Below, piece by piece: positions 53,201 to 62,842 of a DNA stretch of 64,000 nucleotides. A program made the position numbers and the translations under genes. The notes under the pieces are model-generated. The model saw nothing but the letters and a program-made list of their open reading frames with translations. It did not search any database and was not told where the DNA came from. Origin of the DNA: Mesostigma viride (Eukaryota; Streptophyta; Mesostigmatophyceae; Mesostigmatales; Mesostigmataceae). How positions within the stretch are numbered: position 1 is the first letter of the stretch; each line of letters opens with the position of its first letter. The stretch lies in contig RPFO01000154.1 in NCBI GenBank assembly GCA_009746045.1, forward strand, positions 6,457,538 through 6,521,537, in the 5' to 3' direction.

Positions 53201-56200
53201 CTCGGACGCCCCGTCGTGCAGCTCCGTGTGCGTCGTGTGCAGCACCGCGGGGAGCAGGAGCGCCATCACCGCCAGGAGGAGCAGGCCCGCGTTCGTCATC
53301 CCGGCCGTCTGGGGTCGTTTGATAGGCACGGTAGAGAGAGGCGAGGATCGAGGGGAAGCACACACCGTGGATGGTCAGGTGGACAATGAGGCATGAAGAC
53401 GGTGGTACCCGGATCCAAAGACATGTGTGCACCCAAAAGACATGGATATGGAATGTATCGCCACCATGGATAGTAATGGAGGGAGTAACACTGGATGGAG
53501 CCCAGCACCCAAACGCACAAGGGTGGACGTTGGAAGGAGCAAAAAGAGCGACGGTAAAAGGGAGGCGGGGGGGGGGGAAGGGGGGGGGGGAGAGATGCAA
53601 CATGTGAAACCTGTATTACTAGCACATACCACATGCCTGCCAGGGGTGGCAGGGGGCACCAAAAGGGGCAATCGGTGAGCATCCTTGCTACCGACCAGGC
53701 CTTCTTGTTTCTCCATTTCAGCCTACCCTGCAGGACAGTACCTCTGCTACTATCGTTGCTGACAGCCCCACCTAGTATTCTAATTGACTGCTGGAAGCTT
53801 CCAATGAGATTACTAATGAATATTCCCAGCCGCACCCGGATTGTTGAGCAACCTTGTGTCAACTTCCTGCCTCAGGCACACGACGTTGCTGTCCATTACT
53901 GGCCGCAGCCACCTAGTTCAACTTCTGCTCCTCCAAAGAGGAACACTGTCGTGGATTCCCGGCCCCGCCACCCACCTTGTTGAACTTCTGCTCCTTGTGC
54001 TTGAACCCCCCGATGAGGAACGCGCACCCGAGCACAAGCAGCATGTTGGAGAGCACCGAGCCGAGCAGTGAGAGCTGCACCACGCGCAGCAGCTCGGTGC
54101 GTATCGCAAACACGGCGATGATCATCTCGGTCGCATTGCCAAAGGTCGCGTTCAGCAGGCCGCCCACTGTGATTGGTCACACAAGGGAACGACCATACAG
54201 TCATGATCAGGGAGAGGTCAGTGAATGACATAGAATTATCTCAGTAGTGTTGCCACAGATCGCGTTCAGCAGGCCGCAAATTGCTCGCAGGAGGGACATA
54301 ACAAGGTCTAAGGTGAAGAAATAGGAGAGCGATGCGCGAGAGCTTCCAATACCGCCATGGCCAAAAGTCGCGTTCAACAGGCTGCCCACTGGCGATTGGC
54401 TTAATAGACAAGGAGCATATGAACAAACATAGACTAGCAACTAAATCTAGCATAATTAATTTCTCTCACGCAAAGTTCAACCAGACAACAGGTCAATACA
54501 CCACTGTAACAACACCCTACCAGCCCAGGGCGCAGTACAGCTGACCGCCTGATCGGGGAACATTAGTAGACCAATTGTCTGCAACGGATAGAACTTCGTA
54601 ATCAGCTACCGATTACATCCAACTAGCAAATGGCATGTACTTCCCTGCCACTGCGTACAAATACTATCTGTCGATGAGACAACCAGCGCAGGCATGGCAC
54701 TACAATACTATAGTGACCATGGTATCAATCAGACAACCAGCGCAGGCATGGCACTACTATACTGTAGTGACCATGGTATCAATCAGACAACCAGCGCAGG
54801 CATGGCACAACTACACTATAGTGACCATGGTATCCATCAGACAACCAGCGCAGGCCAGAGATCTGTCTTAACTATGAAATATGTCTATGTTATCTACATT
54901 TTATCTAGCCCTTGCACTGCTGCTGTTTTGGGGGAATACCTATGGTGTGAACTTAAACACCCCAACAGAACAAATGGATCGATAATACCAAGCCACCATA
55001 GCTTAGACATATTAGGCGCCCCGGCCATAAACAGTGAGATGTCACGCCCACATCAGGCACGCACCTGTCGCGTTTGTGTAGATTGCCATTTGTCTGCATG
55101 GGGAATCCCCACAACAGAAGCAGCCCACGCACAGCAGCAATCAAGAGAGGGTCAGTAAAGGCACCAGCTTAAGAGGCCTTAGAACAGCACAATCACTCCC
55201 TCTGCTCAGTCTTCGTCCTTGACAGATCACCCTAAAAAGCCTCTCGCACAAAACATCCTCACATTGAATTGCCATCTCCTCACTTAGCCCTAGCCATTTG
55301 CAGCAAGGGCAAGTTAGCCTTTTGCTTCCAAGTCCACGGCTTGCGCAACTCCAAGACTTGAACACATCTCTTAAAAATGTCTTCTTAGTACTCATAACAG
55401 CATCCCCATCTTGTTTCCAGTAGAAGTATCAAAACCCTGACATTTTATCCCTACAGCCATAGTCCCTGAACCCTCCACCAACTTGTATGCAGACTCAACG
55501 CAGCTTGCCATCATCTGCAAGCCAGATGAGAGCACGACATGTCCTTGTGTGTCACAATTGACTCCCCGTTTCAAGTAACATCAATAGAGCCCCCCGTCCT
55601 TGCTTGCAACTCGGTGAAGTATCTGATAAGACATCAACCGCTTCCCAAGATGGCTACTTATGAAATTTTATGTAAATACGATCAGAGCTGAACCCTTCAT
55701 TCTCTCATGCCTCAGGCACTCACTCGGTCACATATCCCAGGCGCTCTGCAAGAGGCGCGATGCCCATCAAACTGAACGTGAAGATCCAGCCCTGCAGGGG
55801 GGAGGGGGAGGGGTGACAGAGAGGTAGATCAAAGCAACGGGGGGGGGGGGGGGGGGGGGGGGGGGCTGTATCAGTCTACCCATTGATGTCAGGAAAGAAA
55901 CACACCACCCCCTGCTATCTCCATCTTATCTCCATAAACCTGAACGAGTCCGCACACAGCTAGCACGGAGGCAGGCTTGATCCTGACTAGACCATGGTAT
56001 GGATTATCATCCTGTCAAGCCCATACTGTGGCTGTCTCATCCATAACAACAATGGTATGATAAGTTTTTCCTGCAGAGATCCCTAAATTGCCCACTCCAT
56101 ACACACTGCAAAGTGTCAATGCCACTAGTTCAAACGCCATGCCAACTTGAAAACTGCGGAACATCTCATCATCTCTTTCAACCTCCCAACAAAGCACAGG

Positions 56201-57128
56201 GCGTGCACAACCAAAGCGAGTGCTTGTTAAAGCACCCGGATCAAGTGACATACTTGAAGAAGGTGCGCAGTGCATGCTGCTGTAACCAGTGTCTGCCAAA
56301 TGTCGTTGTAAACTAACTCAACAATGAAGGATTTCATGACGACCAAGGAAGCCTTCCATGAAACAAACATGACATATATTGGGGACATGCATTTGCTTGT
56401 GAAATAGGAGCAATGCCCAAGTTAGAACCATCGTACACCCCTGAACATGATCTAACCACTTTCGAAACACCTGCCATGCAGTGGGAACTATTTCGAAAAG
56501 GACTAGGCTTCACAATAGCCACCCCTCAAGGGTCAGTTGGCCCAGACCCAGGAGACTATACCCGAACAGGACGATGGAATCTAGATTGTCGCCAGATCAG
56601 AAAGCTACAAACGTGAAAACCCTAGCGGCCTAAATCTGAGATTCCGCGGAACACAGGAAGTAAGAGAGCCCAGAAGCTACCAGCAATCGCAAGCATCTAC
56701 AGCACAAATAAAACCATCATCCTCCCATGCAAATAGGCATACCTGCACTACAGGAGAAAACATCGAACCACCACGCATGCATGCATTTGCATGGGAGGAG
56801 GCCTACTAAGCCGGCCTAACAAAGCAGGAGGCCTAGGGCGCCGTGACTAAGGCCAGGCGCTTTTTGGCATCGAGCGAAACGTTATTTCCTATAACAATGA
56901 GCACCAGATAATTACCTCGCTCCAGTTCAGCGCATTCGCGGCTATAGCGGCCGGAATGCAGGGTAGCAAAAGGTTGAGCTTAGTACTGAAGAAGAGCTCC
57001 CGAAGACTGCTTTCCCAGTATGCTCCCCATCCGTTCTCCAGAACACTCTTAATCCGAGATGACTTCTTAGAGTCCATTTCATCATCCCCCATTTCAATCC
57101 CGAACGACGCGCTCGTTTTCACCTCCAT
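50201..57128 (-). CDS. CAX: CAX-type vacuolar Ca2+/H+ exchanger
   Basis: Nine coding exons: 57128-56916, 55792-55725, 55093-55065, 54166-53976, 53308-53105, 52437-52192, 51449-51396, 50993-50877 and 50329-50201. Total 1251 nt, 416 aa, all GT-AG and in frame. Landmarks: [38 protein letters not shown], repeat c-1 [13 protein letters not shown] (105-117), [36 protein letters not shown], acidic loop [11 protein letters not shown] (237-247), [12 protein letters not shown], repeat c-2 [32 protein letters not shown], and C-terminal [18 protein letters not shown]. These follow plant CAX2/yeast VCX1 closely. The family moves Ca2+ (often Mn2+) into the vacuole against H+; the c-1 and c-2 Glu/Asn residues line the pathway. 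The start at 57128 is the first ATG of the exon; an upstream leader exon cannot be excluded. The N-terminus ([20 protein letters not shown]) may be the autoinhibitory region seen in plant CAX. Confidence 0.94.
50688..50722 (-). other. Copy of CAX exon-8 end
   Basis: ctcacctgcagcagccgag… aagtgaacac against the real exon end ctcacctgcagcagcacgg … cggtgagcac at 50872-50910. Donor GTGAG preserved. Confidence 0.8.
51082..51130 (-). other. Copy of CAX exon-8 start and its acceptor
   Basis: aagcacggcgcagatcggga … ggtggcagagtacag mirrors agcacgacgcagaacgggat … gatggcagggtacag at 50974-51013, about 80% identical over 44 bp. Confidence 0.8.
51878..52040 (+). repeat. (CCCCA)n array in CAX intron 6
   Basis: About 32 perfect CCCCA units with one slip (cccaccc) near 51980. 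Telomere-like in composition but not a known algal telomere unit. Confidence 0.97.
52101..52139 (-). other. Copy of CAX exon-6 end
   Basis: cccaccagcttgttgcgtac against cccaccagcttgttgcgcac at 52187-52206. The GTGGGT donor is intact in the copy. The CCCCA array lies just beyond it. Confidence 0.88.
52511..52720 (-). repeat. Three copies of CAX exon-6 start
   Basis: gtcctcctcttgc (transcript sense gcaagaggaggac) at 52519-52531, 52615-52627 and, weaker, 52704-52716. The true acceptor/exon start is at 52426-52440. Copies keep the QEED coding, giving QEEDDGG, QEEDNG and MEEDDS in short frames. Confidence 0.8.
52716..52970 (+). repeat. (GCTGT)n array in CAX intron 5
   Basis: About 35 GCTGT units, drifting to GCTGC, GCAGT and GTCGT at the right edge. 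It directly abuts the last exon-6-start copy. The reverse reads STAQH repeats. Confidence 0.97.
53909..53938 (-). other. Copy of CAX exon-4 end
   Basis: ccacctagttcaacttctgc … tcc against ccaccttgttgaacttctgc … tcc at 53972-54000. Donor GT changed to CT in the copy. Confidence 0.85.
54241..54405 (-). other. Two copies of CAX exon-4 start
   Basis: Transcript-sense reading gives [17 protein letters not shown] (about 54241-54290) and [14 protein letters not shown] (about 54355-54395) against the real [17 protein letters not shown]. The second copy keeps its CAG acceptor. Both carry changes in the conserved GNATE motif, so they cannot replace the exon. Confidence 0.88.
54670..54866 (+). repeat. 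Tandem SINE1-end repeats in CAX intron 3
   Basis: gagacaaccagcgcaggc starts four times (about 54677, 54732, 54788, 54840) at 54-56-bp intervals, separated by atggcactac…tatagtgaccatggta. A SINE1 terminus that became a short tandem repeat. Confidence 0.85.
55065..55093 (-). other. CAX: 29-nt microexon of CAX
   Basis: Between TGCAG and GTGCGTGCC. It supplies the end of Glu94, then QMAIYTNAT, then the first base of Val104. Without it, exons 3 and 4 do not join in frame and the conserved TEQ(L/M)A..T..TVGG stretch is missing. Automated predictors often miss exons this short. Confidence 0.93.
55838..55866 (+). repeat. Poly-G run
   Basis: About 27 consecutive G in CAX intron 2. The length is unreliable in any assembly. 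Confidence 0.85.
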
Positions 57129-57545
57129 TCCGTGTGTCGTAAACTGCACAGCATGGGAGGCGAAGTAAAACCAAAGCCAACGTCATTTCTTACAGAGAAC
57201 TTGAGTACTTCGGTTAGTGAATGCGCCGGTACCACGTCGGCTCTTACGAACTATGCGCATCTTCGTATAAGTGATTGCTAAAATGACATGATTAGAAAAC
57301 ACACAGGCACCTGTCGAGAGGGCTCCACCAGACGCTTCTTCTCTGCCTGACGAGGCGGCATCGCGCATGAACTAATACCCGCCTTCCGGCCGCTCAGGTA
57401 CACGCTTCCAATCCGGTACCCGTGTCGACCTGCCCGACGCCGGAAACAACCAACATGTATAGCCTAGCTCACGATGCGCAAGCCCTAGCACCGTGCAGGC
57501 TATGCCAACCGTGTATTGCCACCACCGACCTAGCTCCGAGCCTGC
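57129..57545. promoter_or_regulatory. Presumed divergent promoter region, CAX and unidentified gene
   Basis: 417 bp between the CAX start (minus) and a possible plus-strand start at 57546. No core element stands out. Inferred from gene orientation only. Confidence 0.3.
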
Positions 57546-60500
57546 ATGTTCCGGTTACTGGCCAAGTCTTTTGTCGAGCGTTCCAACCACACCCGGTGCG
57601 TGCACAGCGCATTGCAGGCCCGGCCATGGCCCCAGCTCGCGCGCTCGCTGCCCGCGTGGGCCAGCACCATTGGCAGAACGGACGCGAGGCTAAGGGGAGG
57701 CCGGGCCGCTTGGCGCGGCGGGTACGAATCCTCAGCCACTATAGATTCTCTGCTGCCCATGTGCGGCGTGGGACACAACAACAACAACAACGAATCCTCG
57801 TACGAACGGTTACGGGGTCGTACTGCTAGGTGGCATGATTTCAGGGGGGGAGGCTAGGTGGGCCGCGCGTGCGCTGGTGGCTGATGAAACTTCGATCGAG
57901 GTTAGAGAAACTGATGACGGACGGACGTATAAACCGTACGAAACTGCCCTGCCGGTCCAATGCCGCATCTGGATACTATGTTACACACAATCAGAAGCAA
58001 AATCATGCAATGCCACGGGTGCATGTATCACTGCCAACGGTTTGCCGGTTCAGGTCTCGCGTACGGTTTATATTTTTCCGTTTGCACGCTTTGGCGGGCA
58101 AAATGCTGTTGTCATGCAGGGTTGTCATGATTTCGGTGCAACGTTGGCGGTGTACAGAAAGAAGTCTTGCTGACACTTAAACACGTTTAGAACCCGACAT
58201 GCCAAAGGCATTTTTGGGTGTGTGACACAAAATCCTGTACCCTGTGCACTGCAGACGCAAAACGGGCAGATACCGACGACCGCAAAAATTGCCGGGTAAC
58301 AACAACTTATTTGTCACACGCTTGTTTGCGTTCGGCCATAAGAGGAGTGCAGAAGATCCTCATTGAAAGACATTAATGGTTCCCTCACTTCCCTGCCAGG
58401 CAGGATTAGTGTAGTTGGCATGGCCAAATACCACAGACCAACGATCAAATAGTCCGACGCGATCACTCCAAACCAGTTGGCGGTTTTGGTATTCAAAAGA
58501 ATGCACTGACGTGTGTAAATGTAACGAGTATGCTAAGGTCTTGCCATCGTAACACCTGCGGCGGCGTCTCAGGGCTTGAACACCTCAGTAGTGGCCATGT
58601 CGGCACCGACAAATGCCCTTCCATTCGATCCACCGGAGTGACTTGGAGGATATCGACGACGTACAACTTAAGACAGTGGTTCGCTCGCCACTAGATAACA
58701 AGCTGAATAGATTTATGTCGACCGCCGGCAATGCTGATCAGCTCTCCAAGCCCAGATGGCCATGGAATATTGGATGAATAAGTGGTATTTGGACGGCGAA
58801 GGGATATTATCCAGCGTGGACATGAAGGGTGCTGCGATGGAGCATGCCAAGCTTCAAAGGGATAATAGGAACCGTGGGGGTTGGATCGTGGCTCTTATCG
58901 TTCTCACAGTGTGTTGTGGCGGGGTCATCCTGAGAGCCAGCATTTGGGCAAGTGCGATTTCAAAGGATTTTAAGTTCGGATCAGGCGAGGATCTGGGCGG
59001 CTACACCATGAGAAAGAGAGGCGGCTCGGTGGCGGTGAAGACAACCACTGCATTGTCCGTCACCTTCCAGTTAATTTACTGCAGAGCCGTTCAAGGATTC
59101 GGCCGATTATGTGAGGGCACAGGCTGCGGGTGCAGAGTGTGGCATCCCCTTCATATTGCCTCATATGGGTACCATTTACCCAATGTGGGTTCGACCAATT
59201 ATAGAATATGTGTTTCCTTGATGGGCCATGTCATAGTGTGTGCATGCAGCGCATGTTATCCCCCGGACTATGCCCCGTTGGTATCCAAAATAGGTACCAT
59301 CGAGTATAATGCTATATTTGGACGTGGGGTTCATTGATGGGCCGACTATTGGGTGTGGGTTTCTTTGATGGGCGGTGTTATCTCACGCGCATGCAGAGTT
59401 TAGCATCCCATGCGCATTGCCCAACCAGCACATCTACCTTCACCATCTTCTACTACACCGTGTGCCCCCGAGCAGAGCTTCGCATGCCTCCTTTCAATAT
59501 ATCGTTATAGGGTCCCATAGATACAACCTGTTGTGTATAAAAACGATGTGGGCCATGGTATCGCTTGGAATTTATATCACTTGCGTGATAGCATTATGTT
59601 TCTTTGCGAATGATAAATTACGGAGGTGAGAATGACGTTTCTTTGCGCGCAGAGATAGACATCCCACGCACGTTGCCTCGCCATCACACCCACCTGAATT
59701 CAGGTAGGCATCCCACGGAATGATTCCCATGTGATCATGCCCACCCCCGTGCAGTGTTGGGCACCCCCCGCATCGCGTTTGAACGATTGCAATGTCACTA
59801 GAGCTGGCGCATGCATCGCTTTCCTGTGTGTTCCTCTCCTTAGTGTATTGTGATGCAAGTCCATGCTTGGGGCGCAAGGTAGTAGTGGCGAAATCGGTGT
59901 GTGTGTGTTTTAGTTTGACATCCCCTACATCCGTTACCAGCTCCCCTTTGACGAGCTGTCCATTGTACGATCTGCGCCACCATAACATCCGCGCCATCGT
60001 CTACCTGTGCGAGGGCCGAGGACGCGCTCCTCAAAACGTCCGTCTCAGGCTTCCGCTGGACAGGCATGCGCACCCGCAACATCACCTTCATGCATGAGCC
60101 CCCGCCGGGATCGCCTGGCCGTGAAGTGGCCGGCAAGCACGTCGTGCGGATCGCGATCCAGCACTGGGGTCCCAGGGACACCCAGCCGTTTGTCCTGCAT
60201 ACGGGGCCACCGAGCCGGACTTGCTCAGCCTCCAGTTCACAAGTGCGTCCATCGAGGCGGTCTTGGCCCAGGGCTTCCCATGGAGATGGTTGATAACTTC
60301 GTGGCGACAAACCATGCGTGGATGGAGCCAATACCGCACAGTCGGGGGCTACCGTCGGAATGCGTGGGCGCTTGGCTGTCATTTGATGACGACGGGGATG
60401 TGAAAGCGCTGCGGGGGGGGCGTGCTCGGTCGCGGTGTTTTCCACGTCAAGAGAATCGGGGATCGGGGAGGCTTCGTTACGTCCCCAGCATTATGATGGC

Positions 60501-61072
60501 ACTCAGATGACAAAAGAGGCGGCGGCAGATCTCATGGGATATCAATGAGACAACCAGCGCAGGCCAGAAATCGGGAGAATCCGGACCATGGTAGCTCGAG
60601 CCTGCCGTTATCTTGTCCGCGTTTTCGAGTCGTTCAGGATGATGAATATGAATGGAGATGGAAATGTGTAGCCTTGTGCATTGAAATTATGGCTGGCTTA
60701 CGTGTAGAGCGACTAGATGACCTAGACGGTGGGGGCGGAAACAGCTTGCTTGATCAGGGCGTGTGTTTCGAGCCTAACTTCCCGGGAGTGTCTAGTGGTG
60801 AGCACCATGGCTGCGATCGCTCTCCCACCATTTACGATGAAATACCCGCAAATGGAAAACCACTGAAAAGGTCTAGCTAGTCAGTCATTGTAACAAAAGC
60901 GTAAACGTTAGCCAGATCTCATGGGATATCAATGATACAAATCATGGGTCATATACTGGTGCTCGTCAAAGGGCGACTTGTTGTTTATTGCGGAACAGTG
61001 GAGTCAGTCGCATGGTACCGCAAGTGGGTTGAGAGCGTGCTGCGGGCAAAGTATGGTGACCACTGGAGCTGA
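57546..61072 (+). CDS. Unidentified multi-exon gene or pseudogene
   Basis: Scattered coding-like blocks. 57546-57721: MFRLLAKSFVERSNHTRCVH, rich in Arg/Ser/Ala and resembling a mitochondrial presequence, followed by a GTACGA donor. About 58640-58750: DLEDIDDVQLKTVVRSPLDN and NADQLSKPRW. 58757-58980: MAMEYWMNKWYLDGEGILSS, then a membrane segment GGWIVALIVLTVCCGGVIL. 59909-59956: FDIPYIRYQLPFDELSI, then GTACGA. About 60020-60260: GFRWTGMRTRNITFMHEPPP, HVVRIAIQHWGPRDTQPF and TEPDLLSLQFTSASIEAVLA. 60400-60525: GVFHVKRIGDRGGFV. 60950-61072: ILVLVKGRLVVYCGTVESVA … RAKYGDHWS and a stop. A full frame could not be assembled; SINE1 sits at 60549-60913. I recognise no family. A decayed gene is possible. 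Confidence 0.35.
59080..59908 (+). repeat. Degraded acceptor-exon repeats before the FDIPYIRYQ exon
   Basis: Motif (t)gcag…gcatccca/gacatccc recurs near 59120, 59245, 59390, 59475, 59648, 59702 and 59750, each after gtgtgggtttctttgatggg-like sequence, before ttttagtttgacatccccta at 59900. Same behaviour as the STK16 exon-7 copies. Confidence 0.55.
60549..60913 (-). mobile_element. SINE1, full copy with 22-bp TSD
   Basis: 365 bp between two perfect 22-bp direct repeats (60527-60548 and 60914-60935; begins agatctcatggg, ends atatcaatga). In the orientation suggested by truncated copies, the RNA 3' end is …ctggttgtc, and the target reads tcattgata, close to the consensus element end tccttgata. 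No strong tRNA-like boxes were found. This is the best-defined SINE1 copy. Confidence 0.92.
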
Positions 61073-61246
61073 TGAATGGATGATTCGACGATGCAGGGCA
61101 ATGTCAGAGCCACGCACGGCTGAGGAGTGAGGATCAGGAGATGTAACAGTGGCTAGTATCCTAGACATCAGCTAGCTCTTGTAAAGTAATTTATTTATTT
61201 ATTAACACGTGATTGCATCACGTGGGTTCCCATACAGAGTAATTCA
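61073..61246. other. Short spacer with a related hairpin
   Basis: Contains cacgtgattgcatcacgtg near 61206-61224 after a TTATTTATTA stretch, an older relative of the family-C 3' end. Confidence 0.6.
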
Positions 61247-62788
61247 TGAATTAATTAATAGACACGTGACTGCGTCACGTGAGCAGAAGTCCTCAGTGGG
61301 AGGGGAACATGGGATGGAATGGATGGTGTAAGCTATCTAGGTCCTAGTTACAGGGTTGCGGGCACCACGGCCCGAATCACTATGAATACCATACGCGGTC
61401 ACACGCGGAGCCCCCACAGACTTGGGGGTGGTCTCCTTCATCACTACGTGCCATCTATCCTTGCGTACCATCTGCCTCCATTAATTAATTAATTAATAGA
61501 CACGTGACTGCGTCACGTGAGCATAAGTCCTCAGTGGGAGGGGAACATTGGATGGAATGGATGGTATAAGCTATCTAGGTCCTAGTTACAGGGGTGTGGG
61601 CACCGCGGCCCGAATCGCTATGAATGCCATACGCGGTCACACGCGGAGCCCCCACAGGCTTGGGGGTGGTCTCCTTCATCACTACTTGCCATCTATCCTT
61701 GCGCACCATCTGCCTTCATATTACAGACAAACCAGGAGGCTGCCCGGGTGTGAGCCCGTCACGTCTAGGGTAGCACATGTCCATGCCGAGTCTATCACGA
61801 AAAGTCCACGGGTGGCGGCCCTGCCACGCGCGGCCTGGGGCACGCCAGGTGAGGACATATCACCCAGGCTGGGCGGGCTTGGTGCCCGCTAGTCTATCTG
61901 ATGTGTCTACCTGATCTTGTGCGGGCCAGGTGCCCGGCTAGGCCCAGGCTCCTGTGCCTAATAATGTGGGAAACATAGGGCAAATCAGTACGTGTACAAA
62001 TCCTCATTACTAATGTGCAAACCAAAGGGGATGTTAAGGGCCTTGCGCAGCATCTGGGTGACGGCGCCGTCGAGTCGTTAATTGCTCCAGCTCCTGCGTA
62101 AGTGTCCCTAGCTCATTATACAGAGTAAAGGAACCTTAAACCCCTATTCACAACGGCAAGGAGGGAGGGCGCCCTGGCTTCTCTCACTGCCACAAGTGGG
62201 CAGGCCACAGAGCGCTCTCTCCACAGCATGGTGCCGGGGCGCAACACTGTGGGTGCAATACAACCATGCTAGCTCCTCAAGACGTCGGCTAAGACGCAAG
62301 CTAAAGCTACTAAATTAATGGCCACAAGCTAGGAGCCAGAGCTGATATATATTCATTGAGAATGATAGATTACGGAGGTGAGATTGGCGTGCAACATAAG
62401 GAGAACCCCGAAAAGAAGAAGAACCCTGAAGAATTAATTAATTAATTAATAGACACGTGACTGCGTCACGTGAGCATAAGTCCTCAGTGGGAGGGGAACA
62501 TGGGATGGAATGGATGGTATAAGCTATCTAGGTCCTAGTTACAGGGGTGTGGGCATCGCGGCCCGAATCGCTATGAATGCCAGACTTGGTCACACGCGGA
62601 GCCCCCACAGGCTTGGGGGTGGTCGCCTTCATCACTACTTGCCATCTATCCTTAATTGCGCACCATCTGCTGCCATAGTACAGACAAACCAGGAGGCTGC
62701 CCGGGGGTAAGCCCGTCACGTCTAGTGTAGCACATGTCCATGCCGAGTCTATCACGAAAAGTCCACAGGTGGCGCCCTGGCCGGGGGC
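61247..62788 (-). mobile_element. Three LINE 3' ends, family C
   Basis: Copies begin at about 61247, 61483 and 62431 (plus coordinates of their 3' ends). Each has an (ATTA)n tail, then cacgtgactgcgtcacgtg (7-bp stem, 5-base loop), then gcataagtcctcagtgggag. Copies 1 and 2 abut. Copy 3 (62431-62788) is flanked by accctgaa on both sides, a possible 8-bp TSD. The region between copies 2 and 3 (about 61950-62430) shows nothing else recognisable. No ORF with LINE motifs is present, so all are 5'-truncated or non-autonomous. Confidence 0.78.
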
Positions 62789-62842
62789 ACCCTGAATAGT
62801 AATTTGACACGGACATCCAAGGATCACGCCAGCTGCACTTAA

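Noticed and set aside
59840-60445. 201-codon minus-strand ORF
   Set aside because: Opposite strand carries the better coding blocks (FDIPYIRYQ, HVVRIAIQHWGP); likely a shadow.
60690-60780. tRNA-derived head in SINE1 (tggcttacgtgtagagcg and tttcgagcc)
   Set aside because: The two box-like motifs are too far apart and lie on the strand opposite to the orientation implied by truncated copies; not strong enough to claim.
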